The notes below the pieces were generated by a model. The model searched no databases. It saw nothing but the letters and a program-made list of their open reading frames with translations, and was not told the DNA's origin. Source: Elmis aenea (taxonomy: Eukaryota; Arthropoda; Insecta; Coleoptera; Elmidae). From it: DNA of 64,000 bases. Below are positions 24,307 to 35,752 of the stretch, piece after piece. A program made the position numbers and the translations under genes. Where the stretch lies: NCBI GenBank assembly GCA_947652605.1, contig OX393577.1:55824108-55888107 (forward strand), in the 5' to 3' direction. Numbering within the stretch: position 1 is the first letter of the stretch; each line of letters starts with the position of its first letter.

Positions 24307-24670
24307 ATATAGGAAAATATCTGAAATGTTATAGATTCCCAGGGCCGACAACATAATATTGATAGAGGCTTTCATAAGGGATTTAAAAATGTAGTTAGTT
24401 ATTGATGTGTTTATTTTTATTTACTATAACTATGAGTTAAAAAAAAGAACCGTCCAATACTTAAACCAAAAAATAGTACTGACGAACATGGATTCGTAAA
24501 AATTGACTTAACAATGGTATAAGTGCTTTACACCTTAATTAAATAAAAAAGTTTAAAGGTAGCAACGCTCGAAAAGATTTAAAAAACGATTTTTTTACTG
24601 TTATTGAATTTTAACTGTTAAATTATTAATAATAATGGTGTGCGAAGAAACTTGGGGCAATATATATATA

Positions 24671-25295
24671 CAGGGTGTGTAAAAATTGGCGGAAGCGCTA
24701 CACGTGGCGATGTTCTTCGTAAAATTCTAAGTCGAAAATCTTTATACGAAAATGTTGTACCATGCTTGCTGTGTCTGCAAGAGGTCCTCAAAGTTTTGAC
24801 ATTTAGTCCTTTAATAAGCGTTATTATTTAATACTTGCAAATGAAAAAGCTGCAATTTGGAATAAAAATAAATTTCGAATAGTATTTTTTCCTAGATATT
24901 GTGTTCTTCCTTTTAAAAATTGGTGTTGAAAATATGTAAATCACTGATTTGAATGAAAATAATACACATGGCAACATTGTCATTAGCTGTCATCTCTGTT
25001 TTTCTCGTAATTATTTCTAGTTTGTGTTTTACGATACCCAAAAGTTTGCAGCTATGTTTACGAACTGAAGGCTTTCAGTTCGAACAAAAATTGTAAATAC
25101 CTAAGTAAAAATTGCTGATAAAAAAATGTCCAAACGCATATCATTGTATGCAATGTTGCCAATTTTTTTTTTCTTTAAATGGTTCCTGAGGCCATAGGAA
25201 GCATGGTACAACATTTTTGGATCAAGATTTTCGACTTAGAATTTTACGAAGAACACCGTCACGTGTAGCGCTTTCGCCAATTTATACACACCCTC
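24671..25295. mobile_element. Foldback element, family A copy 3
   Basis: CAGGGTGTGTAAAAATTGGC at the left; GCCAATTTATACACACCCTC at the right (last base changed). It lies in a TATATATA context and is 625 bp. It has the same orientation and internal sequence as 21403-22025 and is inverted relative to 7222-7843. Non-coding. Confidence 0.92.
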
Positions 25296-25854
25296 TATAT
25301 ACATTATTTTTTTCTCAAAATTTATCTATCTATATCTGTACATGTCAATCGTTTAAAAAGAACATTCGTTTGTTTCTGTAAGCCGAGTTGGTGTTTTGTC
25401 TTTGAATCCTGATGCATTTTGTTTATTCATTCATTATTTCTGTTTAACGTTATGGGTAAATATTTATTTTACCGATAAAACTGTGTCAATTGGATAAGTA
25501 AGGATCGCAATACCATTTTATTTTATAAGCTTACGCAAATGTTGTTAATACTTACGTAACGAGCGTACCTATACGACTTAAGACCTTAAATAAATGCAAA
25601 CGCGTCATGTGTTTGCATTGATCATAAAGAAATGTTTATTTGGCGTATTTAACCAAACTGTATAATTATACGTATTTTTATTCAAGGTTAAAAAAACATC
25701 ACAAACACAAGTAATCGTAATAATAACACAGTTGGAAGTTGACTACCTCCCACTCCCAAGAACTGTTACTCGTAAAGAGTGGAACACGATTAGTCATTAA
25801 TATTTTAGACCTAGTGACATTTACTATGCCTAAACAAATATTTTATCTTGTATA

Positions 25855-26325
25855 TTGCCTGTAGTCATCCTCGTCTTGCACCAGAGGATGGGAAAACGAA
25901 AGAAGATGCTGGTAGTCCTTGGAATGTATGTGGGATTAATTTACCGAATTAACTTAAATCTGATCAACGCCTACTCTGTTAAAAATTCTGGAAATGACAT
26001 CTGTAAGTGTGACAGTGAAGGCCATGCGTATAGTCACTTGTCATTTATGTGGGTGACGTCATGTCTTATTATGCCACTTGTTTCGTGTACCCGAATATGC
26101 ATGACATCGCCTCTGCATCTTGGTTACTGGTTGTTTATTATACGGGACAAGCAAACAAATTACCGAAATTGGTTTAATTACACCGTAAATTGCCCTATAA
26201 TTAAGGAAGTATCAATAAAACGAAAGTTTGGGAGCAGGAAGTCTCCGAAAAAACCTGGCCCTATTGATTTACCGTCACAAATAATATCGAATCCAAAAAC
26301 CCAATACGGCACCTACAAGAAATAA
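25855..26325 (+). other. Unassigned 156-codon ORF
   Basis: The longest open frame outside the transposons and ankyrin (MPVVILVLHQRMGKRKKMLV ... NPKTQYGTYKK). The middle has several Cys, the C-terminal third is basic and Pro-containing (KFGSRKSPKKPGPIDLPSQ). I recognise no family. An alternative frame at 25865-25950 also looks protein-like (RLAPEDGKTKEDAGSPWNVC), so the segment could be an old, frameshifted retrocopy. The function is unknown and it may be chance. Confidence 0.2.
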
Positions 26326-26379
26326 AAAACCTGACTATTGTATTATGAAGTTAAGGATGTTTAACAAGAACATCAAAAC

Positions 26380-26955
26380 TAGATGTTTTGCAAAGTTATT
26401 GCCATTGCCACTGGCCATTTTCTTCGGAAAAATAGGGGAAAAACTGAAAAGCTGAATAATAAAAGTAATTTTTGCGATCGCGTTGACCATGAAACCGTCA
26501 GAGACAAAATCGAAATTCTTCTATTTACCAATGCGCGCATCCATTGCAAGTAAAATGGTGCAAAGTTTTTGTAAAAAAATTTAAACGGTTCCCGAGAAAA
26601 ACGCGAAAAACGAGGCCTTTGTAAAAACGTTTTTCCCTATGTTAAACGCCTATGCAAGTCGCATAGATATAGTTTTACAGATGATATACCACAACTTCTC
26701 AAATCGAAGCGCTTATGCAGGAGTTTCGTTTTTGACGTTTTTCTCCGGAACCGTTCAAGATTTTTTCAAAAATTTTGCACCATTTTGTTTGCAAAGGATT
26801 GGTAAATAAAAGAATTTCGATTTTGTCTCTGACGGTTTCATGGCCAATGCGATCGCAAAAATGACCTTTTTATACCAATTTTTCAGTTTTTTCCCTATTT
26901 TTCCGAAGGAAATGGCCAGTGGAACGTATAACTCTGGAAAACATTTAGTTGGTTT
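26380..26955. mobile_element. Foldback element, about 0.58 kb
   Basis: The arms contain CCACTGGCCATTTTCTTCGG and its inverted partner CCGAAGGAAATGGCCAGTGG, then GAAACCGTCAGAGACAAAAT inverted further in. The loop half 26635-26770 (CTATGTTAAACGC, GCAAGTCGCATAGAT) recurs at 40700-40810, so this is a dispersed family. Non-coding. Confidence 0.8.
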
Positions 26956-26964
26956 CCTTGGTGC

Positions 26965-27237
26965 CAGCGTTTCTCAAACTTTTAAACACACGACCCATAT
27001 AATTTTCTAGAAATGAGAGTGCGACCCATAAGGGCGGGGGTCTCCATCCCCGCAAGAAATTTTTTGAAAAAATACCTTTAGAAATGTCATTTTAAAGCAT
27101 TTTAAAACAGAAATTTAATTTTTATTTTTTGTTTTTATTTTTCTTTGTATTGCTATCAAAACAGTTTCGTTTCGCGACCCAATAAAGATTTAACGCGACC
27201 CAATTTTGGGACGCGACCCATAGTTTGAGAAACACTG
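26965..27237. mobile_element. hAT MITE (CAGYGTTTCTCAAACT type)
   Basis: The ends CAGCGTTTCTCAAACT and AGTTTGAGAAACACTG are flanked by a perfect 8-bp duplication CTTGGTGC (26957-26964 and 27238-27245). 273 bp, containing repeated GCGACCCA. A relative of the elements at 47878, 54705 and 56261. Non-coding. Confidence 0.95.
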
Positions 27238-27245
27238 CTTGGTGC

Positions 27246-28160
27246 TATAAACACAGCCTTAATCAAATTCTAGCGACAACGTATCGTGACCCTCCCTTGT
27301 CAGTGAAATATCCAAGTTTCGTAACCAGTAACATCTCTTGAAAAAAATTATCCTCGTTTACGCAGCAAGATGAGGTGCAAAATTCTTACCATATTTTGGT
27401 ATATTCGGCAAACAGTTTGTGATTAGACTGGATAATTGCCAATGTACATGACATTTTTTATTAATTTTGTTTACTTGTTCATTTGTTTTCTTTTATTGCT
27501 TTTTTGTTTTCAACTTGTTGCTCAAATTGATCAATAATGGAAATAAAACACTACTCTTAATACATTTTTAAATAACTAATTTCTATTAATAATTTTTGTT
27601 GTTTGAAAAGCAACTTTGTAATGGAAGTTATTAAAATAATGCTATTGTTTACTATGACGAAATTTTGATGATTATATATCGCTGCGATAATTTGACAAAA
27701 ATTTGCAGTTTGGTACAATAAGTCCCCAACTTCACACACTCTGCGAACGTGGAACGTCGTTTCGTAATCTTCAAGTATACGAGTGAATATGTGGCGCCCA
27801 AGTTAATTACATGTATCATGGCCTTTGTTGTTTTTTTTAACATTGTTCCGGTCTGATTTAAATAATTTCCTAAATTACGCAACAGGTGTTCGTGTTGTTT
27901 CGAAATTACATAATTGCACGATAATATAATTGACTTATATTGTTACGACGACACATAAAACATTGTTTATGTGTAACACCCGCTCGGAACGGACGATTTA
28001 ACGCAGAAGGCCAAGGTCAAGACCATATCTCTGGCTTCATTATAACGCTTTATTTACAGCATGCAGCCGTCAAGTCAATCGATCATAATTACCTATATGA
28101 CTCGAGCTGTTCATTTGTTTACAAAAAAGGTCGCTGTGGAATACTTTAATCAGTGGTGTG
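27246..28160. other. No gene recognised
   Basis: AT-rich, with no repeat or coding signal I can support. A CAGTGGTGTGGCA sequence at 28151, just before the Tc1 end, may be a broken hAT end. Confidence 0.4.
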
Positions 28161-28165
28161 GCATA

Positions 28166-29200
28166 CAGTGCTTGGCAAATTAATTCGGACGAACAGTATA
28201 ATAAAGAGACACAAGCACTCTTACTAAATTAATTTACTTGCAATCTTCAGTAATTGATATTTCGCTTTTATCACGTGCCCTACCCTTTTAGGCATTGATG
28301 CCACTAGTTTTCCAAGCGTCTCCCTCACTTTAGGGTTCCCATATCACACTGTAATAACACTTTACATTTTAATGCTTGTTGCGCACTTAATCGTTATTTT
28401 AAAAGCCCATCAGTGGCGACGAGACGTCGCCGGGCTGGGAGAAAACATTTTTCATGGGCCTTAAGTTAATAAACTATTTGGAAATTTATTTACTAAAAAA
28501 CAATGATGTCCGGGACCCTGTGAATCAGGGGCACGAGACATTTTACCCCATCGCCTCCCTCACGACAGCCCGGCGAGCCTTCACCGTAGTCCATAGGGTT
28601 TTATCGTGTTCAAGTCTGGCGATTTTCCTGGCATTTCAATACATTTTATTTTTGTTGAGTTAAGAAGTTCTTAGTGAACTTAGAGTCGTGACAGGGAGCC
28701 AGGTCTTGTTGGAATATCCTGTCACCATCAGGAAACTGCCTCTGCAGTTTCGGGGCCAGTTTCGATTCCAAAACATCCATATAGTACTTGCTGTTCACCA
28801 TCCTGCCTTCAACAGATTGAAGTTTTGTTGGTCTGGTAGCGGTGAAGCACTTCCAAAACATGACCGTATGGTGGTGTTTTGCGATTTACTGGACGTGGTA
28901 GGTTTAAAGAGTTTCTCCGCGAAATTTGACCTGTATCTATGAACTTCAAAGTGGGTTTCGTCTATGAATATCACTCTCTTCAACTGCTCCAACGTCCAAT
29001 CTCGATGTTTCTTTGCCCATAGCGGGTGTCAAGGGCTGCTTCTTCATTGAGTGTCTTGTTTAGCTCTGTGGCCACACTCCAGGAGCAGGCGGTGTACAGT
29101 GGAAGCGTCCACCTTGACGTCATAAGACACAAGCTCCTTTTTGATGTCCTCAATGTTCCTTTTTCAGTTTGTGACGCTAATTCTTCTAAGACCATCATTA
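28166..29200 (-). mobile_element. Tc1-like element, one end preserved
   Basis: CAGTGCTTGGCAAATTAATT follows TA at 28166 and is a Tc1-type terminal repeat at the 3' side of a minus-strand transposase relic. The other end is not found. A second CAGTGGCGACGAGACGTCGC sequence at 28391 may be a hAT end inserted within it. Confidence 0.65.
28550..29190 (-). pseudogene. Tc1-like transposase pseudogene
   Basis: The minus strand reads NIEDIKKELVSYDVKVDAST and VHRLLLECGHRAKQ, then two in-frame stops, then HRDWTLEQLKRVIFIDETHF (first catalytic Asp in IDETHF). After a frameshift come MFWKCFTATRPTKL and GDRIFQQDLAPCHDSK (second Asp in QQDLAPCH), then PGKSPDLNTI. The third acidic residue (NPIENLW in Tc1 proteins) is disrupted by another frameshift. 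LWTTVKARRAVVREAMG follows in the shifted frame. Clearly inactive. Confidence 0.88.
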
Positions 29201-29610
29201 TTCGGTGTGTTCTTGCTTTTCCTTCCGCATTGTCCTTTCCCCTATTTTAGTTTTTATAATGCTGTGCGATCCTCTCTCTTACAAAATTTGTTTTATATTG
29301 TGTTTAAGGTTATACCGGATGGAAACGAAATCAAGCTCACCTTTTTCTTTAGTTTTTAATTAAAACGAAAAATATTTTATTAGACGTATGTTGTGTGCAT
29401 AACACCCGTTTAATTGAATATACGCTTTTACATGTAATATCCGATTTTGACGGAAGTGACCATATACATACCCATATACAATGGCTAAACACCCCTTGTG
29501 GGGTTGCGCTGCATGAATGCTTTCTAGATCCGTTTCATGGGGTGGGGATCGCTCCCAGTCACTTCATTATTTTCTCGCTTATTGTTTGCCATGGGTCTAG
29601 GAACATTCTT

Positions 29611-29694
29611 TGCCCACAATTCTTCGCCCACATTTCTTCGCCTACACAATTCTTCGCAGCCACAATTCTTCGACGCCACATTTTTTCGCCGCAT
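29611..29694 (+). repeat. Minisatellite, unit about 14-17 bp (CCACAATTCTTCG)
   Basis: Five to six imperfect copies of a CCACAATTCTTCGCC-like unit. No coding signal. Confidence 0.6.
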
Positions 29695-29699
29695 TCAAG

Positions 29700-31010
29700 C
29701 ATATCACAAATTGTATTTGTAAATGTGATTGTTTTTATTTATAACATAATTTTTACAGATTATGCAGTTAAATGCTAGGAATTGAAAACGATAGTGTTGT
29801 AGCTTGAATTGAAAGCCATAGTATAAGTTACACCGAACATTTTTTTTTGTATGTAATTTTAAAAGTTGGGGATTTTTGGTCGCAACGCCAAGTATGTATT
29901 TCCTAAACCGAAAATACTGTTTTTAATATTTTAGTAATAAGTAAAACCCATATGTTTTGTTTGGATTAGTATTGCGCTACGCTGCTGGACTTATGGCACG
30001 CTTGTTAATCACAATTCTAAAGCCAGAAAAGCCATTAAAGCTCCCTGTTTTGGAGTCATACAGTACTTTTGTGTGCCTCCGGGAATTAATTTCAATTTGT
30101 ATGGATATAGACATGACCTCGCAAGTACTTGCGTTTTAAGTACAGCAAGGCGTGTAAATAGAACGCCGGACATAAAAATGCATCAAGCGTCACACATGCT
30201 TCATGAAAAATGCACTTTTTACTTAATGTTTAAGGACGTCATTTATATTCATTCACATGTGATGTGTATCGTGCACTTGAAAAAATGTTGTAAGAATGTG
30301 TGTACTATGAGAAACAGATGCGTAAATAAGAAATTAAAACCGATTCGAAATATGCGTATAAATTATTATTTATGTATGTGCTATACACATGTAATTTCTT
30401 AAAAGTGATCAATAGAATATGTTATGAATTATTGTATTTAAATAGCCAGAAACTAACTGCTTTTTTCCGTTATCATGGTAATTAGTAAATAAATAAAAAT
30501 TAAGACTATTGTTGTTTACATTAGATTACTGCTGTGAAGTAAATGGGCAAACACAGTTTACGTATTTGAGCACATATACAGGAATAATTATTCCATTTTA
30601 GTACATGTTTTGAGCTTGAATTGTTTTTTATTGTTGTTTTTTTTGCTGTGTTTATATTTATATGGACACCATATATAATTTAGATGTATTTTACCATTCT
30701 TACATTTAAATCGAAGTTTTTTTTTTATCAGGGCCACGATATTTTTAATACAACTGAGTTTAATCCCTTGCAAAGTTCTAAAAACCGATTGTTAATGTAT
30801 TATTAGGTACGCGAAAACGACGCTGATTAAAAAAATAGGTACAGACCTGTCCAATTTGTAACTTGTGTTGAAACCGTTTTCCGTAGAAAGTGTCGTATTG
30901 TTAACATACAAAAAAATAGTTTATAGGATTTAGTTATTGGCTTATTACACTGATAATAAACCTGTATTTACCTAAGAATGGTAAAACTACATCTTAGTTA
31001 TTATAAAATA
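29700..31010. other. No gene recognised
   Basis: AT-rich. The ORFs at 29957-30139 and 30073-30402 overlap in different frames. The second starts with the protein-like stretch MPPGINFNLYGYRHDLAS, but I cannot relate it to a family. Confidence 0.35.
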
Positions 31011-31515
31011 ATGTCAAAACAGCGTAGGCAAAAAATAAAATTATAACTTTCTTGTTTTTTTCTTCCAATTGTTACAAATTACCGCTGTCTACCTTCATAG
31101 CCAACTTGAAATTATTACTTTGCCCTAATAATTGACAATAAAACCGCGATATCTCGAAAAATATCAATTTAGGTATAAAACAGCCTTAATGTTTTCGAAG
31201 GATAATTAAATTTTCTATAAGAATGTATAAAAAAATATAGTTTGACCAAGTGTAAAAAACGCCCTGTATAATATTTAAAAAATGTACGTTGTGCAAAGCG
31301 TTAAATAATCTATTGTCAATCTAATCTCCAAGCGAATTTCTTGAGACTTCAAAGTTTTTAAATGTTGAACATTTTTGAAAGTACTGTGTTTTCATGAAAA
31401 TGCTATTTTCACGAAAATTGTTGTCTTTAGACCCATATAACCTTATACATTTTTTGAAGTAAATTTGAAAAGGAATTTAAAAATATAAAAATATACAGGG
31501 TGTTCCATAAGAAAA
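31010..31515 (+). repeat. Dispersed repeat shared with 51925-52440
   Basis: About 500 bp (GATATCTCGAAAAATAT, AGTTTGACCAAG, TTAAATGTTGAACATTTTTG, AAATATAAAAATATACAG) is shared in the same orientation with the interior of the element at 51798-52795. It ends in ATACAGGGTGTTCC, an end of the CAGGGTG group. Non-coding. Confidence 0.7.
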
Positions 31516-31734
31516 AGTATAACTTTGATATGCCACTCATTTTTGGAGCACCCTGCATGTGAAAATATTTTTAAAATGTAGCCCTTATTGACTTACATAA
31601 CCTAATTGCAACAGAAGTTGGAGAATATATGCCGTTCCGCCATAAAACTCTTGGACCCATTTTGTAGAACAGACTGTATTATACTTTGGCTGTTGTTATA
31701 TAGAGGGCTGCAAAAATTCTTAATTTCTGGATTC

Positions 31735-31925
31735 CAGATTTGAGCTTTCCAGCGATGAACGATCCCCGTGTTGCATAGTTCCATCGTTGCATGATTCTTG
31801 CGTTGAGTGATTCCAGCGTTGAACGATTCAAGATTTGAATGATTCTACCGGTGCATTTTCCAGATTTGAACATTCCATATCTAAATGTTCAAGATATGGA
31901 TGACTTACCGTTTTGGGTCATGCAC
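31735..31925 (+). repeat. Imperfect tandem repeat, unit about 16 bp
   Basis: Repeated variants of TTCCAGCGTTGAACGA occur (CGATGAACGATC, GCGTTGAGTGATTCCAGC, ATTTGAATGATTC). The repeat is decayed and its edges are uncertain. Confidence 0.45.
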
Positions 31926-32205
31926 CAACTTTAACAAGAATAGAATTTTCTGAGAAATCAATAATAAAAAGTGTGTCCATTTGTTGCAGACTTTTTGAAT
32001 TACGCTGTATAATAAAAAATTACAAAATTGAAACTAGAAGGTTTCCAATATTTTTAGAATATTTCAGGAACTGAGTTAAGTGGAAAATATTCAGATTTTC
32101 ACTGAACACTTATTTGCTAATTTACCCATTCTTTTACGAGTCTTTTTTAGATATTTTAGGTCCCCATTTTGTTCATGTTATATCATACAATACACCATCT
32201 ATAAG

Positions 32206-32403
32206 CAGAGGCGGATTAACGTCGGTTGAGGCCCCGGGCGCAGAAGAAAAATATTGGGCCCCTTAAAAAAGAGAGACAGACGGGAAAATAAAAAAACATG
32301 TAAACCATATTTTTAAATAAATAAAGTTGGGGTTTTGCAGGGCCCTTCAGAAGTCGGGGCCCAGGGCGCGCGCCCGGTGCGTCCGCCATTAAATCCGCCT
32401 CTG
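32206..32403. mobile_element. hAT MITE (CAGAGGCGGATTAA type)
   Basis: The ends CAGAGGCGGATTAACG and CATTAAATCCGCCTCTG are inverted repeats. The flanks TCTATAAG (32198-32205) and TCTATAAC (32404-32411) match at 7 of 8. 198 bp, G/C-rich (GGCCCC, GGGCGC). Non-coding. Confidence 0.88.
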
Positions 32404-32411
32404 TCTATAAC

Positions 32412-33451
32412 TAGTAAAGTATTGTAGTGAGTTCATTGGATTCGCAAACTGATGAATGACGCGATAAACAATTTGGAAAATAAATTATCAATAAAAAGCA
32501 TATTTTTAATTCGAATGTGTAATGACCAGGCTAGAATTTCGCTGATATTTAAAGTTGTCTCTTCTGAATCACTGATTTTATTCTTTTTAATCCTGATGTA
32601 ATTACAGAGTAACAGGTTCTATTGCTTAACGGAAACAAAAACTACATCAAAATATAATTTTATATGAAATCATAGCAATCTGAAATAAATCAAGACAAGT
32701 CGAGATAAAAGAAGAGGGTTTTACGTTGAATGTTGTTGTGCTTTGTGGACTTTAAAAGTAACAAAAACCCATGACGCAGTTCAATAAGGAATTTTGCAAA
32801 CACGGATTCATAAAATATATTCAGTTAAGAAAAGCGGCTAATAGATTTAAAAAATCTCTAGATTATTCGCACGGTACAGAGTCGCATTTAAAAACTGTGT
32901 TTTACTTTGTTCAACATGTTATTTTCCCATTTATTTAGGTTTACTTTGTAGATAATAAAGAGCCGCACTGTAAAACTGTAATTTCGTTTGAAATTCTGTG
33001 TTTCTTAACTATCGCAGACTGTTGAGTAGCGTATTAACCTAATTCACGTTGCGGAATTTTAAAGTCGTTTTATTTTTCGGCGTCTTTAATCTTGATAACA
33101 AATGGTGCAGCAAAGTTTACAACTGAATCGGCTTTTTTCATAATACTTTTACTGACAGCTCTAAACAGTCATTAACCGGATTATCCGACGTTGATAAATT
33201 GAATACACAAGATGCACTTCTATCTATTAATTGCGTAATCTACAATACAATTTTTATTAGTATAGACTATTTTTACATTAGTTTTTTGATATGGTCATAT
33301 ATTTGAAAATTATGCAGTAGCACCAGTTTCATATATAATGGTTCCCAGTTCGCAAAATATTGATCAAAATATTTTTTGGAAATGAGCCAAACTCTTTAAT
33401 AACTGAAAAATGTTTGTTTACGTTTTGTACTTATGTTTCCTTTTTTTTCAG
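32412..33451. other. Sequence just upstream of the first ankyrin exon; no gene recognised
   Basis: AT-rich intron-like DNA leading into the T-rich acceptor at 33441-33451. No repeats recognised. Confidence 0.5.
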
Positions 33452-33559
33452 ACGGATCCTAACACGGCGTTCTTGCGGGCAGCTAGAGCAGGACAGCTAG
33501 ACAAAATACAAGAGTACTTGGATTCGGGAACAGTGAGAGATATCAATACTTCCAATGCA
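33452..33559 (+). CDS. Ank2: Ankyrin exon: N-terminal cap, ANK repeat 1
   Basis: Residues 1-36, beginning TDPNTAFLRAARAGQLDK, the conserved first repeat of animal ankyrins. The acceptor is a T-rich tract ending in CAG at 33451 and the donor is GTAAGT at 33560. Both boundaries are phase 0. The exon has no start codon, so at least one short upstream coding exon is missing. The next intron is 6.2 kb long and holds two hAT elements and a foldback element. Confidence 0.93.
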
Positions 33560-34085
33560 GTAAGTATTTTTTAGGTACTACGTAGCTATTTACGATTACA
33601 AAAATGTATGGTATTTTATCTTTAAACAGTTTAATTGCAATTTCTTTCATATTCTCATTATTTTCGTCAATGAAAATGTTATTGTCAAACAGAAGTGCAA
33701 ATAAATTTATTTTGAAAATGACATAATAATAACTTTTTGACGTTAGGGGCGACTTTTGAGTGAAAGTGTACCCGCGGGCGACTACGGTTTTTGTAAGGTA
33801 CTTACGAATTGGTTTGTTTTAAGGACCTTTTAAGTATTCACAAATTGATGACTTTTTTTAAAAAATGCTTACGAACTTGTATGTATTATGAAATTTCAGA
33901 TACTTACGAAATAACGTTTTTTTCTAGAAGACTGGTGAAAACATTTTACTATGACAACTATTAAATTACCTATAAAAAACTATTTTCTAGAACTGGTTCT
34001 GAACTTTAAAAAATTCAAGAATTGTATTAAAATAAATTAAAAACAAATTTTACAAAAAAAAAAAAAAAAAAACAATAGAGTTGTT

Positions 34086-34549
34086 TTATTTTGATGACAC
34101 TTGGCATTGTATAGTTTCGACCAGTTTGTCAAAATTTGGCTTGTTTGAACTTAAAATAATTTTTAAACACAATTCCAATTGTGGAGCAGATAATTGTGAC
34201 CTATGTATAGTTTTTGTCACATTCATGCAGGAAAGTGCTGATCGCACAAATATATTGAACCAAAAAAGGCATTGAAATATGCAACAACTCTCCAAATATT
34301 TGGATATTTATCCCTGCTTATTAATTTCCAGAATATTTCATTTGAAGCCATTGATTTTAAATGTGTATCTATTATCTGCAAAAAATAATTTAGAATTTTT
34401 GTTTTTTCCCATTTTGAATTATTTTTTAAATTCAAATACGCTCTGAATTTATCACTATAATTGGTCAATGTTCAAGTCAGCTTCACGGGCGGCTTCCAGA
34501 GGCATTGCGGTCGACCAGTCGACCGCGGTCGACGTCTTGGCCACCCCTG
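34086..34549 (-). pseudogene. hAT transposase C-terminal relic with one terminal repeat
   Basis: The minus strand reads KLISRDKYPNIWRVVAYFNA then FFGSIYLCDQHF, then after a frameshift MNVTKTIHRSQLSAPQLELC and LKIILSSNKPNFDKLVETIQ. This is the C-terminal dimerisation region of hAT transposases of the ZBED5/SCAND3-like kind. The segment ends at 34549 with GTCGACC-rich sequence and CCACCCCTG, which looks like a hAT terminal repeat. The N-terminus and catalytic core are missing. It lies in the first visible ankyrin intron, antisense to the gene. Confidence 0.8.
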
Positions 34550-34554
34550 CTATA

Positions 34555-35521
34555 CAAGGTGTCCCAAATTCCAGTAAATGCACGGGGTTCTCACTTTATC
34601 TTAAGAGCTACGAGTTCGGTTAAATTAGGGCAAAGTTGCGAAATTTGAGGCTCATCAAATATCTGCAAAGACAATTTTCATAGCTATCTTAGTTCAAAAG
34701 TTATTCAAGAAAAACTGGAAAAATTGATTTTCGTTTTTTTGCCCTATTTCCTATACATTTTTTAAGATATCGACAATCTGGAAGCACTTCTCTATGGCAA
34801 CTTCTTACGCTTTATATTGTGAGATAACATAAAATTTCCAACAACGTTTTGTCTCTTCAGAAACATCAACTTCATTTTTTTAAATACGGCGAAAAAAATT
34901 TAATCTCGTAGTCGGATAGCATTTTGTCTTCTGATTTCAATGATATATGACACTTAATATTTAAAATGATATTTTATCACAAAAATATAAGAAAAACTCA
35001 TTTTGTCCAATTTTTGAATCAAATGATCTTATACAAAAATTATTTTTTTTGTTATTTTGTTGTGTTGTTAAAACTGTCACTTTGACATTAATATGATCGT
35101 GATTAATTGTATAATTTCCAACCACCTAGAAATTCTTAAATATTTGTGCTTTTGTTCGCAATTTTTATTTTCACTATGTTCTGGTAGTAAAGTTTTAATT
35201 AATTTATTTATTCGCTATCCCTTCGTGTATTGCGGAGTATTGTTAAAATCATTTTCGTCAATTATGGAAAATAAAAGGTGTTACAAATATGATATTGTAA
35301 TTGATTTTAATGAAGTATTGAATAAACTGTTAAAAATTAAAAATCAATTTTTTCAGTTTTTCTTGAATAATTTTTGAACTAATTGTAAGACAGCTATAAA
35401 AATTTTCTTTGCAGATATTTGATAAGCATCTAATTTTGCAACTTTGCCCTAATTTAACCGACCTCGTAGCTCTTAAGATAAGCGAGATTTCCATGCATTT
35501 GCTCGAATTTGGGACACCCTG
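34555..35521. mobile_element. Foldback element, about 0.97 kb
   Basis: CAAGGTGTCCCAAATTCCAG at the left and AATTTGGGACACCCTG at the right, flanked by TA. Inverted arms of about 200 bp (AAGAGCTACGAGTTCGGTTA / TAACCGACCTCGTAGCTCTT). The loop is long (about 550 bp) and AT-rich; a 94-codon ORF in it (35093-35377) has no recognised family. Confidence 0.88.
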
Positions 35522-35752
35522 TATACCCTCAAGTTACAATTATTTAAAAAATTTGAAACAAAGAAAACTATCCGAAGATTTTATCACTCCTAATAATTAC
35601 AATGATTTAATACGTGAATGAACTTTTATACAAAATATACAAAATATATTTCAAAATGTACTGATAGGTACTTATTACTTACGTATTTTATAAATAATAA
35701 TGGTATCGAAAAAATACTTGAATAAACTTAATAATAAAATACATTTACAAAT

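Noticed and set aside
25855..26325. Treating the 156-codon ORF as a host gene
   Set aside because: No homology recognised, no splice or promoter evidence, and a second frame looks equally protein-like; kept only as an unassigned ORF.
29026..29359. Plus-strand ORFs at 29026-29250 and 29141-29359
   Set aside because: The first lies opposite the minus-strand Tc1 transposase relic, which has clear motifs; the second overlaps its edge and shows no family features.
35093..35377. 94-codon ORF in the loop of the foldback at 34555-35521
   Set aside because: Unlike the loops at 12967 and 50757 it does not look like a transposase start, its hydrophobic composition follows from T-rich DNA, and I find no family.
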